Source of the DNA: Arthonia radiata
Lineage: Eukaryota; Ascomycota; Arthoniomycetes; Arthoniales; Arthoniaceae
Reading direction: 5' to 3'
Length of the DNA stretch: 64,000 nucleotides
Assembly (NCBI GenBank): GCA_002989075.1
Contig: PSQN01000016.1
Location: 682,001 to 746,000, forward strand
Shown: one piece after another, positions 43,046-53,802 of the stretch
Layout of the letters: every line of letters begins with the position of its first letter
Numbering within the stretch: position 1 is the first letter of the stretch
Notes under the pieces: model-generated
Told to the model about the DNA's origin: nothing
Database searches by the model: none
What the model saw: the letters and a program-made list of their open reading frames with translations, nothing else
Program-made: the position numbers and the translations under genes

Positions 43046-44668
43046 TCAGTAGAAGTCTCGACTGCTCTTTTGGAGCTCGATCAACCGCCACCCTCTCGTC
43101 TCGGGGTTGTTGACTTCCTCCGGCAGTCGTGTCAGGCCGATCGCATAAGTCACCTGCTGGACCTTGTCCTCCATGCCCGCAGCAAGGTCTCCTGTCTTTG
43201 CATTGCGATAGACGTGCACTTCCTGTGTCCGAGCGCTGAGAATGAACACGGGGATCTCGTTGGGCTCAAGCATGCGCGCATTTAGCACGTCGACGTTTCG
43301 GATATCCAAAATTCTTCCATCGCTCTTCAGACCAGCCGTCGTATACTGCCGCATCAGCGCACTGTACACCTGAAACTGGGCCTCGCTCAACCACATCTTG
43401 AGCACCTCCACATCGCCCTTGACGTACGCGTCCAGCACCTCCGGCAACATATACTCGCGCATCTCCTGCAGAAAGGTCTCAAGCTGGAAACTCGGATCCA
43501 TCGATCTGAACGCCTTGATCACCGTCGCGGTCTCATTTTCCGCGAAGAACCCCGCAAAGCGATCTGTGATACTGCGCGCTGTGGAGATAAGTGGGTTCTC
43601 ACTCTCAGCGTATGTCGTCTTCATACTGTCGATCCGGCCAAAGAGAGGACTAGTCTCTCTGAACTTCCGCCAGCTCTCTTTCCACGCTGCGTCCTTGTGC
43701 AATGTCACATTCGTGCCTGCGTTCGGGTCTTCTTCTGCTGGCTCCATTTTTCGTGGTCGGCCTGTGCGCCTGACTTCGTCCATTTCCCGTCTTTCTCTTT
43801 TTGCGCGCCGTTCTTCTTTCTCACTCCAGCCGCCGTAGCGCGTGGATGACCCATCATCTATCACGTTCGCGACGCTCTTGTAGGCCTCGGTCTCGCGAAG
43901 TGGCCGTGTAGCTTTCTCCACAAGGCGGCCTGTCGCACTTGCGCCGATGCGGACCCCCTTGACTGGCAAAGTATCCCACGTCCACGCCGCGCTCTGGCCG
44001 ATCGCTTTGCCAGTCGTCCCCAGAACCTTACCGGTGGTCGAGGTGGCGGCGTCAGATGCTGCAGCGTAGCCTTTGCGGACTTTCTGCAGGTTCTCGTTCT
44101 GCGTGAAGTCCTGCACCTGGCCGGAGAGCGCTTTTGTGGACTCGTTCCACTCTTTGGAGGCCTTGAACTCAGTTGATAAGGTTTCGGTGAACACTTGCCA
44201 GGGTGATTTGTCGCCGTGTGGAGGTGGCGCGGCCTTCTCGTCTTCCTTCTTTCGCTGTTCCTGCTGTCCTTCCTTTTCATTTTTCTGCTCCTCCTTTGCG
44301 CTCTCTTCCTTCTGACTATCTTGTTGCTGCTCTTCTTGTGGGGCGCTAGATGATGATTGTCGTTCTTCTCGCGGCGGGTCTTTGATGTCCTCTTTTCTTG
44401 CTTCCTGCCATAACGGCGATGTGGAGTGGAAATGCCGGGTTGCGGCTAAAGATGTGGGCCTTAGGCTATAGGGGAGGAAGGCCGACGAGATATTATATTG
44501 TAAAGATTGTGGCGTTGTTTTCGATGTTCGCCTGGTCGTGTCATACTGGCCTGCTATCCTCCGATATGCTGGCGAACGCCCATACTGTGTTGGGGCAGAA
44601 GTAAAAGTCCGGAGTGCGCCACTGCTCCTCAGCGCAGAGCGATGCGCACCTCTTGTGAGGGCGCTCAT
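43046..44668 (-). CDS. TIM44: TIM44, mitochondrial import motor subunit
   Basis: One exon, 540 residues, ATG at 44668. The N-terminus is a long Arg/Ser/Thr-rich mitochondrial presequence with almost no acidic residues through about residue 85 (RHFHSTSPLW near the likely cleavage). A Glu/Lys/Gln-rich coiled segment follows (about 90-150), then the TIM44 central region (KSPWQVFTETLSTEFKASKEW) and the C-terminal Tim44 fold from about 340 to the end. That fold includes NPLISTARSITDRFAGFFAENE, split by motif into ENPLISTARSI and DRFAGFFAENE, and EVLDAYVKGDVEVLKMWLSEA. TIM44 tethers mtHsp70 to the TIM23 channel at the matrix face of the inner membrane. The length suits fungal TIM44. It is divergent from MRPS18, with 268 bp between start codons. 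Confidence 0.95.
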   Translation of the reverse strand: MSALTRGAHRSALRSSGALRTFTSAPTQYGRSPAYRRIAGQYDTTRRTSKTTPQSLQYNISSAFLPYSLRPTSLAATRHFHSTSPLWQEARKEDIKDPPREERQSSSSAPQEEQQQDSQKEESAKEEQKNEKEGQQEQRKKEDEKAAPPPHGDKSPWQVFTETLSTEFKASKEWNESTKALSGQVQDFTQNENLQKVRKGYAAASDAATSTTGKVLGTTGKAIGQSAAWTWDTLPVKGVRIGASATGRLVEKATRPLRETEAYKSVANVIDDGSSTRYGGWSEKEERRAKRERREMDEVRRTGRPRKMEPAEEDPNAGTNVTLHKDAAWKESWRKFRETSPLFGRIDSMKTTYAESENPLISTARSITDRFAGFFAENETATVIKAFRSMDPSFQLETFLQEMREYMLPEVLDAYVKGDVEVLKMWLSEAQFQVYSALMRQYTTAGLKSDGRILDIRNVDVLNARMLEPNEIPVFILSARTQEVHVYRNAKTGDLAAGMEDKVQQVTYAIGLTRLPEEVNNPETRGWRLIELQKSSRDFY

Positions 44669-44936
44669 GCTGTGATAAGAATGTCAATGGCGTATCACTG
44701 CCTGCTGCTAGATTATGAGGATGCCAAAAGCGCAGGCAGACGCGAAGGGTAGTGAAGATGTCGGCGGAACATTCTTCGATGGCAAGGTCCCATGATTTGG
44801 GGGAGATGAGGTAGCTAGCGGCATTTACCGAACTCTACCGAATCCGGTAGAACACGATGACCGCACAATGGTTCTGCGCAGGACTGCTCTCTAACATCTC
44901 CGACAAGGACCTGTATTGGTTTATTGGGACGCAGAG
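44669..44936. promoter_or_regulatory. Short bidirectional promoter of TIM44 and MRPS18
   Basis: Only 268 bp separate the two start codons, so both promoters and 5' UTRs overlap. In it lies a perfect 6-bp inverted repeat, CTACCG-AATC-CGGTAG (44835-44850), which contains CCG-N4-CGG. An extra ACCGAA occurs 11 bp before the one in the palindrome. Inverted or everted CGG/CCG half sites are the usual form of fungal Zn2Cys6 regulator sites; binding here is inference. Confidence 0.6.
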
Positions 44937-45710
44937 ATGGCGAACACTAGGCCTTTCAGACGCCTCTCGATATTTTCGTTCTGCTCATCATGCCGCTTCA
45001 CTTCGCTCAAACGCCCCATCGCCGCTCCTGTTCAAGCGTTCAGCACCACCTCCACCGCTCATGCCAACCTCGATCCCGAGAGAGATGCCAAGCTCAAGGA
45101 GCTGATGGGAGGGTCGAACCTGATGGGAGAATTTGACTCGTCAACACGTCCACAAACGCCCCGCCGTCCTCCGCCACCTCCACGCACGTCACAGTCCAAG
45201 TCATCACAAGCAGTCCCTGAGAGCGGCACGGAACGCCGCGGCGGAGACGTGACCAGCTTTCTCAACAGGCTTCAACAGGATCGGCCAGCTCTCTCCGGCG
45301 ACAGAGAAGGCTTTCATGCCGCGGAGAAAGCGACGCAAGATTCACACCATTTCCACGTCTACGCGACGAAACACAACACTCACATCACCCTTACTGATCC
45401 CCAACGAAGGCCGCTGCTATCGCTATCAGCCGGAAATTTGGGCTTTCGCAAAGCGAATAGAGGGACTTATGATGCTGCATATCAGCTTGCGGTCTACGTG
45501 ATGGGACGGATACGAGAGCAGGGCTTGATGCAGAAGATACAGTGCATGGAGGTTATTCTCAGAGGGTATGGAGTCGGCAGAGAAGCTGTGAGTAAGAGTC
45601 TGATGGGCGTTGAAGGTCAAGGGGTCAGGAGTACGATTATTCGGGTGAGCGATGCGACCAGATTGAAGTTTGGTGGGACACGATCGAGAAAGATAAGACG
45701 TCTGGGTTAA
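44937..45710 (+). CDS. MRPS18: Mitochondrial small-subunit ribosomal protein uS11m (MRPS18)
   Basis: One exon, 257 residues. The ATG at 44937 (MANTRPFRRL) is the first ATG in the frame. An Arg/Ser-rich presequence (about residues 1-42) is followed by a Pro-rich linker. The C-terminal 125 residues are an S11 domain: HVYATKHNTHITLTD, PLLSLSAGNLGFRKANRGTYDAAYQ, split into SLSAGNLGFRKANRG and TYDAAYQLA, then LRGYGVGREAVSK and the basic end RVSDATRLKFGGTRSRKIRRL. uS11 sits on the small-subunit platform, binding rRNA near the mRNA exit; this copy works in the mitochondrial matrix. The family identity is firm. The yeast counterpart is Mrps18. Confidence 0.9.
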   Translation: MANTRPFRRLSIFSFCSSCRFTSLKRPIAAPVQAFSTTSTAHANLDPERDAKLKELMGGSNLMGEFDSSTRPQTPRRPPPPPRTSQSKSSQAVPESGTERRGGDVTSFLNRLQQDRPALSGDREGFHAAEKATQDSHHFHVYATKHNTHITLTDPQRRPLLSLSAGNLGFRKANRGTYDAAYQLAVYVMGRIREQGLMQKIQCMEVILRGYGVGREAVSKSLMGVEGQGVRSTIIRVSDATRLKFGGTRSRKIRRLG

Positions 45711-46318
45711 GGAGGACTCCAATTGCTAGCCGATATCCCGGGAAAGGCGATCTTTCATCGCAAAAGACTCGCGACGATGGCTATCAGCGCGGTGTTGTAA
45801 ATGCAGAGCGCGCTACTTGGTGTATATGGGCGGAGGCGAACCGACAACGATTACGAGCGATGGTGGGCACAGATTGACGCCCGACACAAGTACTGCAGCG
45901 ACATTGTCAAACAGCGACTCAGAGGCAATCAAAAAGGGAAAGGCTGGGAGGTGCGGCGGTGCAAGCCCGGTTTTCAGTCTGCATCGGCGCTCACAAAACA
46001 CATCAAGCACAATATCCGCCGCAATCAGTCGTCGACCATGACCAGCACAGGCGCCGCCTGCGCACGCTTCCTCCTCGGCCTCTCCGCCACCACCACCGGG
46101 TCCCTCGCCAATTTTAGCAACATGCAGAACGTCCGTAACCGACAATCCTCATGCGGCGCCCGCAAATGATAGTAGCATTTTTGTTTCAACCTGGACCGCG
46201 CCAATATGCACTATCATCAATCGTCAGTCATGAGCCAATTTCCACTGTACATTTCCAGCCCCATAGACGTATCCATAGATGTACAACACCCTCACATACT
46301 CCCTACCAAACCCAAGGA
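45711..46318. other. Intergenic, no gene seen
   Basis: About 600 bp between the convergent ends of MRPS18 and the PPPDE gene. Only short frames; likely both 3' UTRs. Confidence 0.5.
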
Positions 46319-47300
46319 CTACGGCGCAGGCGCCCTCTCACTCACAGGCACAACCCGCCCCTCCGTATCCCTGATGTCCCGTTTCCTCGCGGTCCTCCCT
46401 CGTCCTCTTTCCCGTCCGCTCTCCCTCCTCTCCGCCAGCGGCCTTAACCCAAAACTCGCACCTCGTTCCCTACCGCCTTGGCCCCGCTCACCCTCTTCAC
46501 CCTCGCTCTCGTCACTCGTATACTGACTCCCCCCATCCCTTCTCTCCGCCTCCTCCTCACTACTACTCTCCCCCACCAAAACACTCTCATGCCCATTCCG
46601 ATGCCGCCCAAGCATATGCGCCTCCTCATCGCTCTCCTCCTCCTCTTCCAACGTCTCCTCCGCCCGCGGCGCAGCTACCATCTCCCTTGGCAGCAGACAC
46701 GGCAGCCTCACCCCCACCCTGGCCGCTCTATTCAACCACCCCGGCGCGTCCACGCCTGTCAATTGCTCACATAAATAGCCGGTAAAGTGGTTACAATTCT
46801 TCTCCAGCAGATTCCAGTCCGTGCCCAGGAAGCGGCGTGAGGTGTCTTTTATGACGCGGTCGATCTCGGGGGGCGTGAGGATGGTGAAGCCGTGGAAGAT
46901 CTCGAGGCGGTGCGTGCCGCCGGGGGGTGGGACGCCGGGGGTGCTGTGATAGACGCCGGTGAGGGAGGGTCGGTCGTGGCCGCCGTAGGCGTATTCGCGG
47001 TTTTGGATCACGACGCCGGAGTGGAGGAGGGAGAGGCCGGTTGCCCAGAGGAGGGTGGGGAGGTGGCCTGGCTGTTGGGGGGATTAGCGAGTGTATGGGG
47101 TGGCGCTGCGGGAGAGTATGTATGGTGGAAGGTCGGAGGATTCAGAGTGAAAGAGCGGCTGGTGCGTACGTCGAGGTGGTAGTGGTGCAGAGGGACGAAC
47201 ATACCGGTAACAAATCATAGCAATTGATCACGACCTTCGTCTTGTTCAAGCTCGTCGTGCGGCGGCGCGGCGGATCGGGCACTTTCTTCGTGGTGGACAT
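46319..47300 (-). CDS. PPPDE/DeSI-type deubiquitinating or deSUMOylating isopeptidase
   Basis: Two exons: 47300-47205 and 47071-46319, with a 133-nt intron (GTATGT donor); 282 residues. The start MSTTKKVPDPPRRR is in the small first exon. The PPPDE fold spans about residues 20-150: VVINCYDLLPPGHLPTLLW, split as VVINCYDLLP and PGHLPTLLW, SLLHSGVVIQNREYAYGGH with the catalytic His, GGTHRLEIFHG, and LLEKNCNHFTGYL with the catalytic Cys, then PGWLNRAARVG. The last 120 residues are Glu/Ser/Arg-rich and disordered. Family members are papain-like cysteine proteases that remove SUMO or ubiquitin, or act on palmitoylated proteins; substrate unknown here. His and Cys are both present, so it should be active. 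Confidence 0.9.
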
Positions 47301-47834
47301 GCTGGGATCGGTGTTTGAGATCGGATGGTCGGGGCTAGCGATCGGATGGCACGTGGGTTTAGTGGGGTGGCATGCTTGTCCTGACAGGTATTCGATAGGT
47401 TTGATGGTAGGTGTTGTAGGGATATTTTGTTGTGGTAGAACAGATCAAGGTTGCTCAGGTGCGGATGGTAGTCATGAGAGGGTCACTTGCGCGCAGCGGC
47501 CGCGAAAAGGCGACCGTAGATGACGGCCTGAGGTCTGGCCCGCCATCCTCTGCTCCTCTATCGATTGTGGGGCGCAGGCAGGGTTGGTGGATTCGCATCT
47601 CCAGAGAGTAGATGTCACGTGCTGACTCGATAGAGATGATCATTGCTATGAAGGTCGTTCGATAGGCTGCTAATTCTAGGAACACATCTCGAGATTGTAA
47701 TCGTATTCATACAATTCCAGATCGTTATACATTATATTGATTAATCGTTGTTGTTGCCGAATGCCGTGAGAATGCAATGATCCAACGCTATGCATCCAGT
47801 CTCAGCAGAAACCCCTCTGTCACTGTTCCGTCTT
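47301..47834. other. Intergenic, no gene seen
   Basis: About 530 bp between the start of the PPPDE gene and the 3' end of the MFS gene, both on the minus strand. No gene or repeat noticed. Confidence 0.5.
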
Positions 47835-49900
47835 TTATCTCTGGCTATCTTTCTTCAAGCTCTTGTTGCTCATGACGGCCTTCAAGCTCCTGCTGCTCTT
47901 CTCGTTCTTCAGGCTCTTGTTGCTCTTCTTACTTTTTATGCTTGCCGATGGACTTCCGTTCCTGGAATTGGGAAAGCTTTCTCTTGTGTTCACACGGTCC
48001 AGGTCAAACGGACTGGCATCGTAGTCCCTGCTCTTGCTTGGAGTGAGACTCTGACCAGTCTTGATCTTTTGGAAGCGACCAGACTGCCTCTTCTCCCAGT
48101 CATCGTCGTAGCTATAATCGTATGCCTCTTGCTCGCGCTCCTCTTCCTTCTCATAGTCACGATCCTTCTCCTCGGCGTCGTTTCCGCTGCTACTGCTCTC
48201 GGCATCTTCCTTCCCTTCTGGAGGCGTCTGGCCGCGCATCTTCTTGAGGAATGCATCGGCTTCAGCGGCGTACTTGCAGCGGGCACGGATCGAGGCGCCG
48301 TATTTGTAGAAGAGGAATGGGAATGGTACACAGGCAAGCGCCAGAAAAGCTGGAATCGAAGATGCCCAGTGAATTCTGCATAAATTGTCAGCTTGCTGAA
48401 GATGATCGAAAATGCTTTGGAGCTTACCCAAGGTTCTGATACATGTATGTGGTGAAGAGAGGAAAGATGGCACCAAAGAGTGATCTCAGTACACTGTTCG
48501 CTGCTAAGACCGAAGCTGCGAATATGACGTAGGAATCGATTAGGTAGTTCATAATCGACAAGAAAACCAGAACCATGCCGAAGCCAAATGGTGCCCCAGC
48601 GATGATCGAGGACGACCAATGAATGCTTGGATAGTTCGTCCAGGCGAACCAAAAGAGACCAATGGGTAAGAATATGCAACCCAGCAAACAGGGCGGTAGT
48701 CGCGCTTCTGGCGGTGCAAAGCCTCCAGGCGCTTTCTCTGCTGCTCGGATATAACGTTTATTGTCCCAAACTGCGTATGCGACCGCGAAGAGCATGCCCA
48801 CCATCACGCCCAGGAAGGCTAGCCCACCAATACCCTGGCTCCAGCCACGGGTCTCTTGGTAGACAATGGGGAACGCCGAGAATAGCATGTACAACGTGCC
48901 GTAAATGATGGCCATGTAGATGGATAGGAGCAAAACGATCGGCTCGCGGAAGAGTAAGATCCAAGGGCGGGACAGCGAAGTCCTGAAGGCGTGCCCGAGC
49001 GTGGTCTTGCCCTGATCCGCATCGACTTGACTTTTGTAGATCTTGCCAGTCTCTTTCGTTAACCGTGCGGCGCGCTGTCTGAGGAGGACGGGCGGATATG
49101 TCTCGGGTATGAAAAGTCCGCCAACGATCCAGACGATGCCAGAAAAGATGGCCATAACACCCTCAATCCAACGCCAGCCGACCGACTGGCCGACGAAGCC
49201 GCCCACAATAGGACCGAGCGTTGGGCCGAGGAAAGGCGCTGCTGCGAACAGCGACATGGCGACACCACGCTGATTAGCGGGAAACATGTCAGCTATTACG
49301 CCGCCCGCATTCGTGAGTGGCGAGCTCCCGAATGCGCCGGCGAAGAAACGAAGTATGATGAGCGTCCAACTATTCTTTGAGCCAGCAGCGCCGGCGTTGA
49401 AGGCTGTGAGGGCCATGTAGGTGCCGAAGAAGAGGTACTGTCTACCGTACAGCTCTGAAAAAGGTTGTCAGCCATTGTGGCGCCACCTGGACTTTGCGCA
49501 ACAGATACTCACCACTCAGCGGCGCCCATAGTAGAGGTCCGATCGCGAACCCCAGCACGAACAGTGACACTCCAAGAATTGCGACCTCCTGCGAGATCCC
49601 AAACTCCATAATGACCTCTGCAGTGCCACCACTGTAAGCGCTGGAGACGAACGAGACTGCCAGCGTCGCAACCGCCACGAGAAAGACCAGACTCCACTTC
49701 TTCCATTGCGAATAGAGCATGGGGTTTCGCGGGTCATGGTCGATCCAAGTCACAATGTATGGATCGTCCTCGGTGCCCGCGCCATTGTAATGCCAGTCCC
49801 GGATCTCTTGCGTGAGGATGCCTTGGTCGTATACTTGCTTGAGGTGTGGTATTGGCTTGGGCTTGCCCGACTCGATGTCGTGCGTGTGCTTTTCGTCCAT
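47835..49900 (-). CDS. MFS multidrug/polyamine-type transporter (DHA1-like)
   Basis: Three exons: 49900-49513, 49454-48428 and 48375-47835, introns 58 and 52 nt; 651 residues. The cytosolic N-terminus ends in [24 protein letters not shown], which in pieces ([11 protein letters not shown]) is typical of fungal DHA1 drug:H+ antiporters. Twelve membrane helices are expected. Motif-A-like ELYGRQY follows helix 2, and the antiporter motif-C-like region [15 protein letters not shown] is in helix 5, with [13 protein letters not shown] just before. The C-terminal ~170 residues form an unusually long cytosolic tail: acidic, then basic, with repeated [21 protein letters not shown] segments. Likely plasma-membrane efflux; substrate unknown. 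Splice sites were fixed by frame and family sequence. Confidence 0.88.
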
Positions 49901-50754
49901 GGCGGGTGCCGTGGATGGAAATTATACAGTGGCGAAGAGCTCGAACAGCGATGTTCAAATCAAAGGAATGTCATTGGAATGCGATTGAGCACTAGTTGAG
50001 GCTGGAGGTGCGATCAAAGCTCGCGCGGACAGCCACGGAGGAGGCGAAAGCAATGAAAATACTGTCGCTTGTTCTTAGATGTTGATACCATGGGAACATG
50101 GGTTCGACGCAGCAGAAGTGCATTTGTACGCATGTCAAAAGCCTTCTGCTCGGACGGTTGACGCATTTGCCCGATATGCCCGTCCAATCGCGTCGTCCTC
50201 GAAGCTTTTCGTCTGACCAGAATTGCCGCATCTGGACGTCGAAGATGGACTTCAGCCTTATCACTGTCCTCGGCTGCCGGCTTACCCGTCCGTGCCGTCT
50301 TGCGAATCCGAAGATCAATCCTCGACCGCGTTGCGCATTCTTTGGCTGCTTCAACACTATTATAGCTCCGTACTCCTGGACTTTCTTTTCTCCTGACCCT
50401 TGAAAAGCCTTCAATGGGCTCGTAGCAGAGACTCTCACCCGTCGCAATTATCGGTCCGGTCCCCTCGCCATGTTGCCTTCTTGAGCCATCTCAGTCCTCC
50501 TCGGCTTATGCCCGTTCCGATGCAGCAGTCTGGGCAATTGCGGTCATCTCAGTCACGGGAGCATTATCACGCTTGGATTGAGCTGTCGTGAAATCTGCCA
50601 TGACATCCCACAGTCATCAGTATGCGCTCGTCGCCTACGCGTGGTCCCAAACTTCCCACGACGGTACATTATCATGCTTGCAAACTTTTGGATCCTGAAT
50701 CACTCCATCCGCGTACCCTCGAAACCACAGTGGCTTTCAGCGACACTATGCGCA
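49901..50754. other. Intergenic, no gene seen
   Basis: About 850 bp between the MFS start and the end of the CIA30-domain gene (both minus strand). Short frames only. Confidence 0.5.
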
Positions 50755-51780
50755 TTAGCAACATAGCCTGCAGAACCAGCATGGCCAGCTGCTTGTCCTC
50801 GACTGTCGCCAATGCTTCTCATCAGTGACATCAGAGCTCTTATACTCAAGTAACTCCCTGTCCCTGTACGGATATGGGAAAGCATCAAGTTTGTCAAGTC
50901 CCTTTGTCAACGCCGCTAGTGATTTCTGTTCTTTCTTAGTCGGCTTCCAGTCCTGCCACAGCTCCGTCTTACCCTTGTACGCCGACACCGACTCAATCGC
51001 GAAAGAGAAATCGCCTTTCTGGGTGCCGAAAAAGCTGTGGGACTCGCACGGTCAGCCTGCGAAAAGGACATGCCAAAGCTGTCGTGTTCGCGCACCTTCT
51101 TATCATGAGACTCAAACGCCTAATGCTGGTCTTGTCTAGTGGCTTAGCGTCCCTCATCTCCCGACCGCGATAAGTGGGCTTGAACTCAGAGAAAGGCGCT
51201 CTGATTAGGAGTGACGATCCTGTGTTGAAAGGACAGTGGACGCCAAAATCCGACTCCCAAGACACACTCGCTTGCTCCCGACCGTTTTCGGATGTGGGTA
51301 AAAGAGTATCCTTTAGTATGAGAGTGTATGTGTTTGCTGCAGCGGATTTAATACGGTACAGTGCAAGCCGAAAGCGAATGACACTGACCATCAGCTCCGG
51401 CTACGGTGAGTTGAATGCCGTCATAACCAGACAGGTCGAACGAAAGTTCATCGTTTGCAGTTCTTTGCGATGCGAAGCCTGCTCCGCCCAATGTTTCGAT
51501 GTCCAAGTGACCGTAGAATTTGGCGATGGGATCTCTGGGCGAACAAGAAAAGTAGGACTGATTCAAGATTCAGCTGGTGATGCGCGAACGTTTGGAACCT
51601 AAGAGTGCCTACCTGGGAAGCGCCTCCACGAACACGATCGTCCGACGACGTCCAATCGTTTGCCGCCCAGCCGCTGACAGTCTGTCAATTATGCGATCTC
51701 GCGGAACCATGCAGCTGGGTCTGTACAACGTACCTTGAACCCCCGAACAGCAGCTTCGTGTCAGCTTTCAAGGTGTTCAT
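50755..51780 (-). CDS. CIA30-domain protein (NDUFAF1-like superfamily)
   Basis: Five exons: 51780-51734, 51673-51613, 51557-51389, 51336-51096 and 51034-50755; 265 residues. Introns are 60, 55, 52 and 61 nt. Assembled from motifs: MNTLKADTKLLFGGS, WAANDWTSSDDRVRGGASQSY, split as NDWTSSDDRV and RGGASQSY, then FYGHLDIETLGGAGFASQRT, FDLSGYDGIQLTV, YTLILKD, VSWESDF, FSEFKPTYRGRE and SFFGTQKGDFSFAIESVSAY. These are core CIA30 (PF08547-type) motifs. In animals and Neurospora CIA30 proteins assemble respiratory complex I; this one lacks an obvious mitochondrial presequence and resembles the shorter fungal cytosolic group, so its role is unsure. The C-terminus ends in Cys-rich CWFCRLCC, perhaps lipid-modified or a 3' splice error on my part. 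Confidence 0.85.
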
Positions 51781-52200
51781 CTTTACACCTGACAAGCAAA
51801 CGCAACAGGGCGGCCCAAACAGCAACACCCGATGTAATAGATTTCGGCAAGAATTCTTGCTAAGGCCAAGTGCTTGCTCTAAATAAATGTAATGAGCGCC
51901 GGGATCGACTGCAAGAAGACTTGATGGTACAATGCACTTCTTGACCAACCAAAATATTGCCCCGCTTTGGTAAGGCTTGCGTGACGTAACAGGCATCTCC
52001 AAGCGCGTTATGCAGATAACAGCACATATCCTCCACCCGTCCATCCAGCTCTCTATACAGCTTGACAGTCTTCGAATGTACTGCGATAAACTTAAAAGGC
52101 ATTGCGAGTCCCAACGCAGCTCTTGAGCAGCGACTCCAACCATCTAGGTGCTTGTATCGCGTCGACGCAGACCTCACCAGCGTTGCCTCATCATTATATC
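51781..52200. promoter_or_regulatory. Divergent promoter of CIA30-domain and agmatinase-family genes
   Basis: 420 bp between start codons on opposite strands. It must hold both promoters. No specific site stood out. Confidence 0.5.
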
Positions 52201-53802
52201 ATGCGGCTCTCGCGGCTACATGTCAATACGAGGCGTTTTATGCTGGTCACATTCCAATTAGCGGGACTCATCCATCTGGCCGTTCTGTACGCATGCGGCG
52301 TCGATGCAGTTGACAAGTCATCAGATGACTCAAATGGCCGAGCATCCGATTTGAAAGCAAAATGGAGTCACGATGTTGGCTGCCGGCTTTTACGCAATCC
52401 GAAGTGATGCTGACTGGCTGCTAGTGGAGCTTCTCGGGGATCAGCACCTTTGCTCATCTGCCACACGAGCGTTGTCTCGTCGAACCAGAGGTCAATTACG
52501 ACGTGGCTATTATTGGCGTACCTTTCGACACGTCCGTCAGCTATCGACCGGGTAAGTCTGTCTCCGCTTTCAATTTCAACTCTTGCTGCAAATGCTGCAG
52601 GTACATATCCCAACGATCTGGTCATGGTGGGAACTGCATATGTCTGGGGCAGCGGTCGGCCGGAGATCCTGGATTGTATGGGAGGCGTACTTCAAGCTGC
52701 TGAAATGATTGTACAGGAGCTCGCTTTGGGCCGAGGGCGATTCGAGCAGCCTCTGCTCGCCAAATAGCCATGCGAGGTTTCAATCCACGCGCTAACATCA
52801 ATCCGTATAGATCATGGGCGAAGATTATTGATTGCGGAGACATACCAGTAACGCCTTTTGATAATGCTCTGGCGCTACGCCAGATGAGTGAGGGCTATCT
52901 TGAACTTGCGTCTCGAACCCCCACGTACAACTGGGGTGACACAAGGAACTACCCGCGAATACTGATCTTGGGAGGGGACCACGCGATCGGGCTCGCAGAG
53001 CTGCGTGGCCTGGCTAACATTTACGAGCAGCCGATCACGGTCCTGCATTTCGATGCACATCTTGACACCTGGGATCCCAGAGCTTACGATAGCACATGGT
53101 TGGAACAGGATGTACCGATCGAAGAACAGCAAAGCGCCTTCACCCATGGAACCATGTATTGGCTTGCTTGGACGGAGGGTCTCATTGCCAATCGATCGGT
53201 ACATGCAGGTCTCCGCACCCGGCTGACTGGCATCGAAGATAACGAAAGCGACGACTCTCAGGGATGGGTCCGCATCGAATCCGATGCTATTGCTTGCGAT
53301 CATCTAGGTGAGTTTCCAATGTTCGTTCGGGGCTCAAATGTCAATCAGCGGCTGTACGCTTGCAGTACGGGCAAGGAGACTCGTTTAGTCGTCGTTGGAT
53401 AGGCTAGAAATGCCAGAGGCACTTTCATTGGCCAGCAAATCGCTGACGGATAAATCAGGTCCCATTGGAGTAGCCAAAAAGATTATGGACATCATTGGCA
53501 CTGAGAGGCCCGTCTACCTATCTGTCGATATAGACGTTATAGATCCCGGACTGGCGCCAGGCACGGGCACACCCGAGCCAGGCGGCTGGACTACACGTGA
53601 ACTGATCCAAGTCCTACGAGGTATCGAAAATCTCAACGTCGTTGGCGCAGACGTCGTCGAGGTAAGCCCTTCATACGATGGGACAGGGGAACAGACTGCG
53701 CTGGCAGGTGCCCAAGTCGCCTACGAGCTCCTGACAAGCATCGTGAAGCGGGGATTGAAGCGCGGTGAAAAGGGCGACGCGCCCATAAAGGATGAGTTGT
53801 GA
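52201..53802 (+). CDS. Agmatinase-family ureohydrolase with signal peptide and KDEL end
   Basis: Four exons: 52201-52374, 52425-52551, 52717-53307 and 53408-53802; 428 residues. Introns are 50, 165 and 100 nt; the first donor (GTTGGC) is weak, the others are GTAAGT and GTGAGT. The manganese-binding ureohydrolase motifs are complete: [18 protein letters not shown] and [10 protein letters not shown] with [31 protein letters not shown] and ARFGPRAIR mark the agmatinase/guanidinobutyrase branch (urea released from agmatine or a related guanidino compound). The N-terminus has [26 protein letters not shown], a likely signal peptide or anchor, and the protein ends PIKDEL, an ER-retrieval-type tetrapeptide. 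I infer an ER-lumenal enzyme. Substrate is uncertain. Divergent from the CIA30-domain gene. Confidence 0.88.

Noticed and set aside
52600-52716. Acceptor near 52602 for the second agmatinase-family intron
   Set aside because: Reading from there gives sequence unrelated to ureohydrolases; joining at 52717 restores the conserved [11 protein letters not shown].
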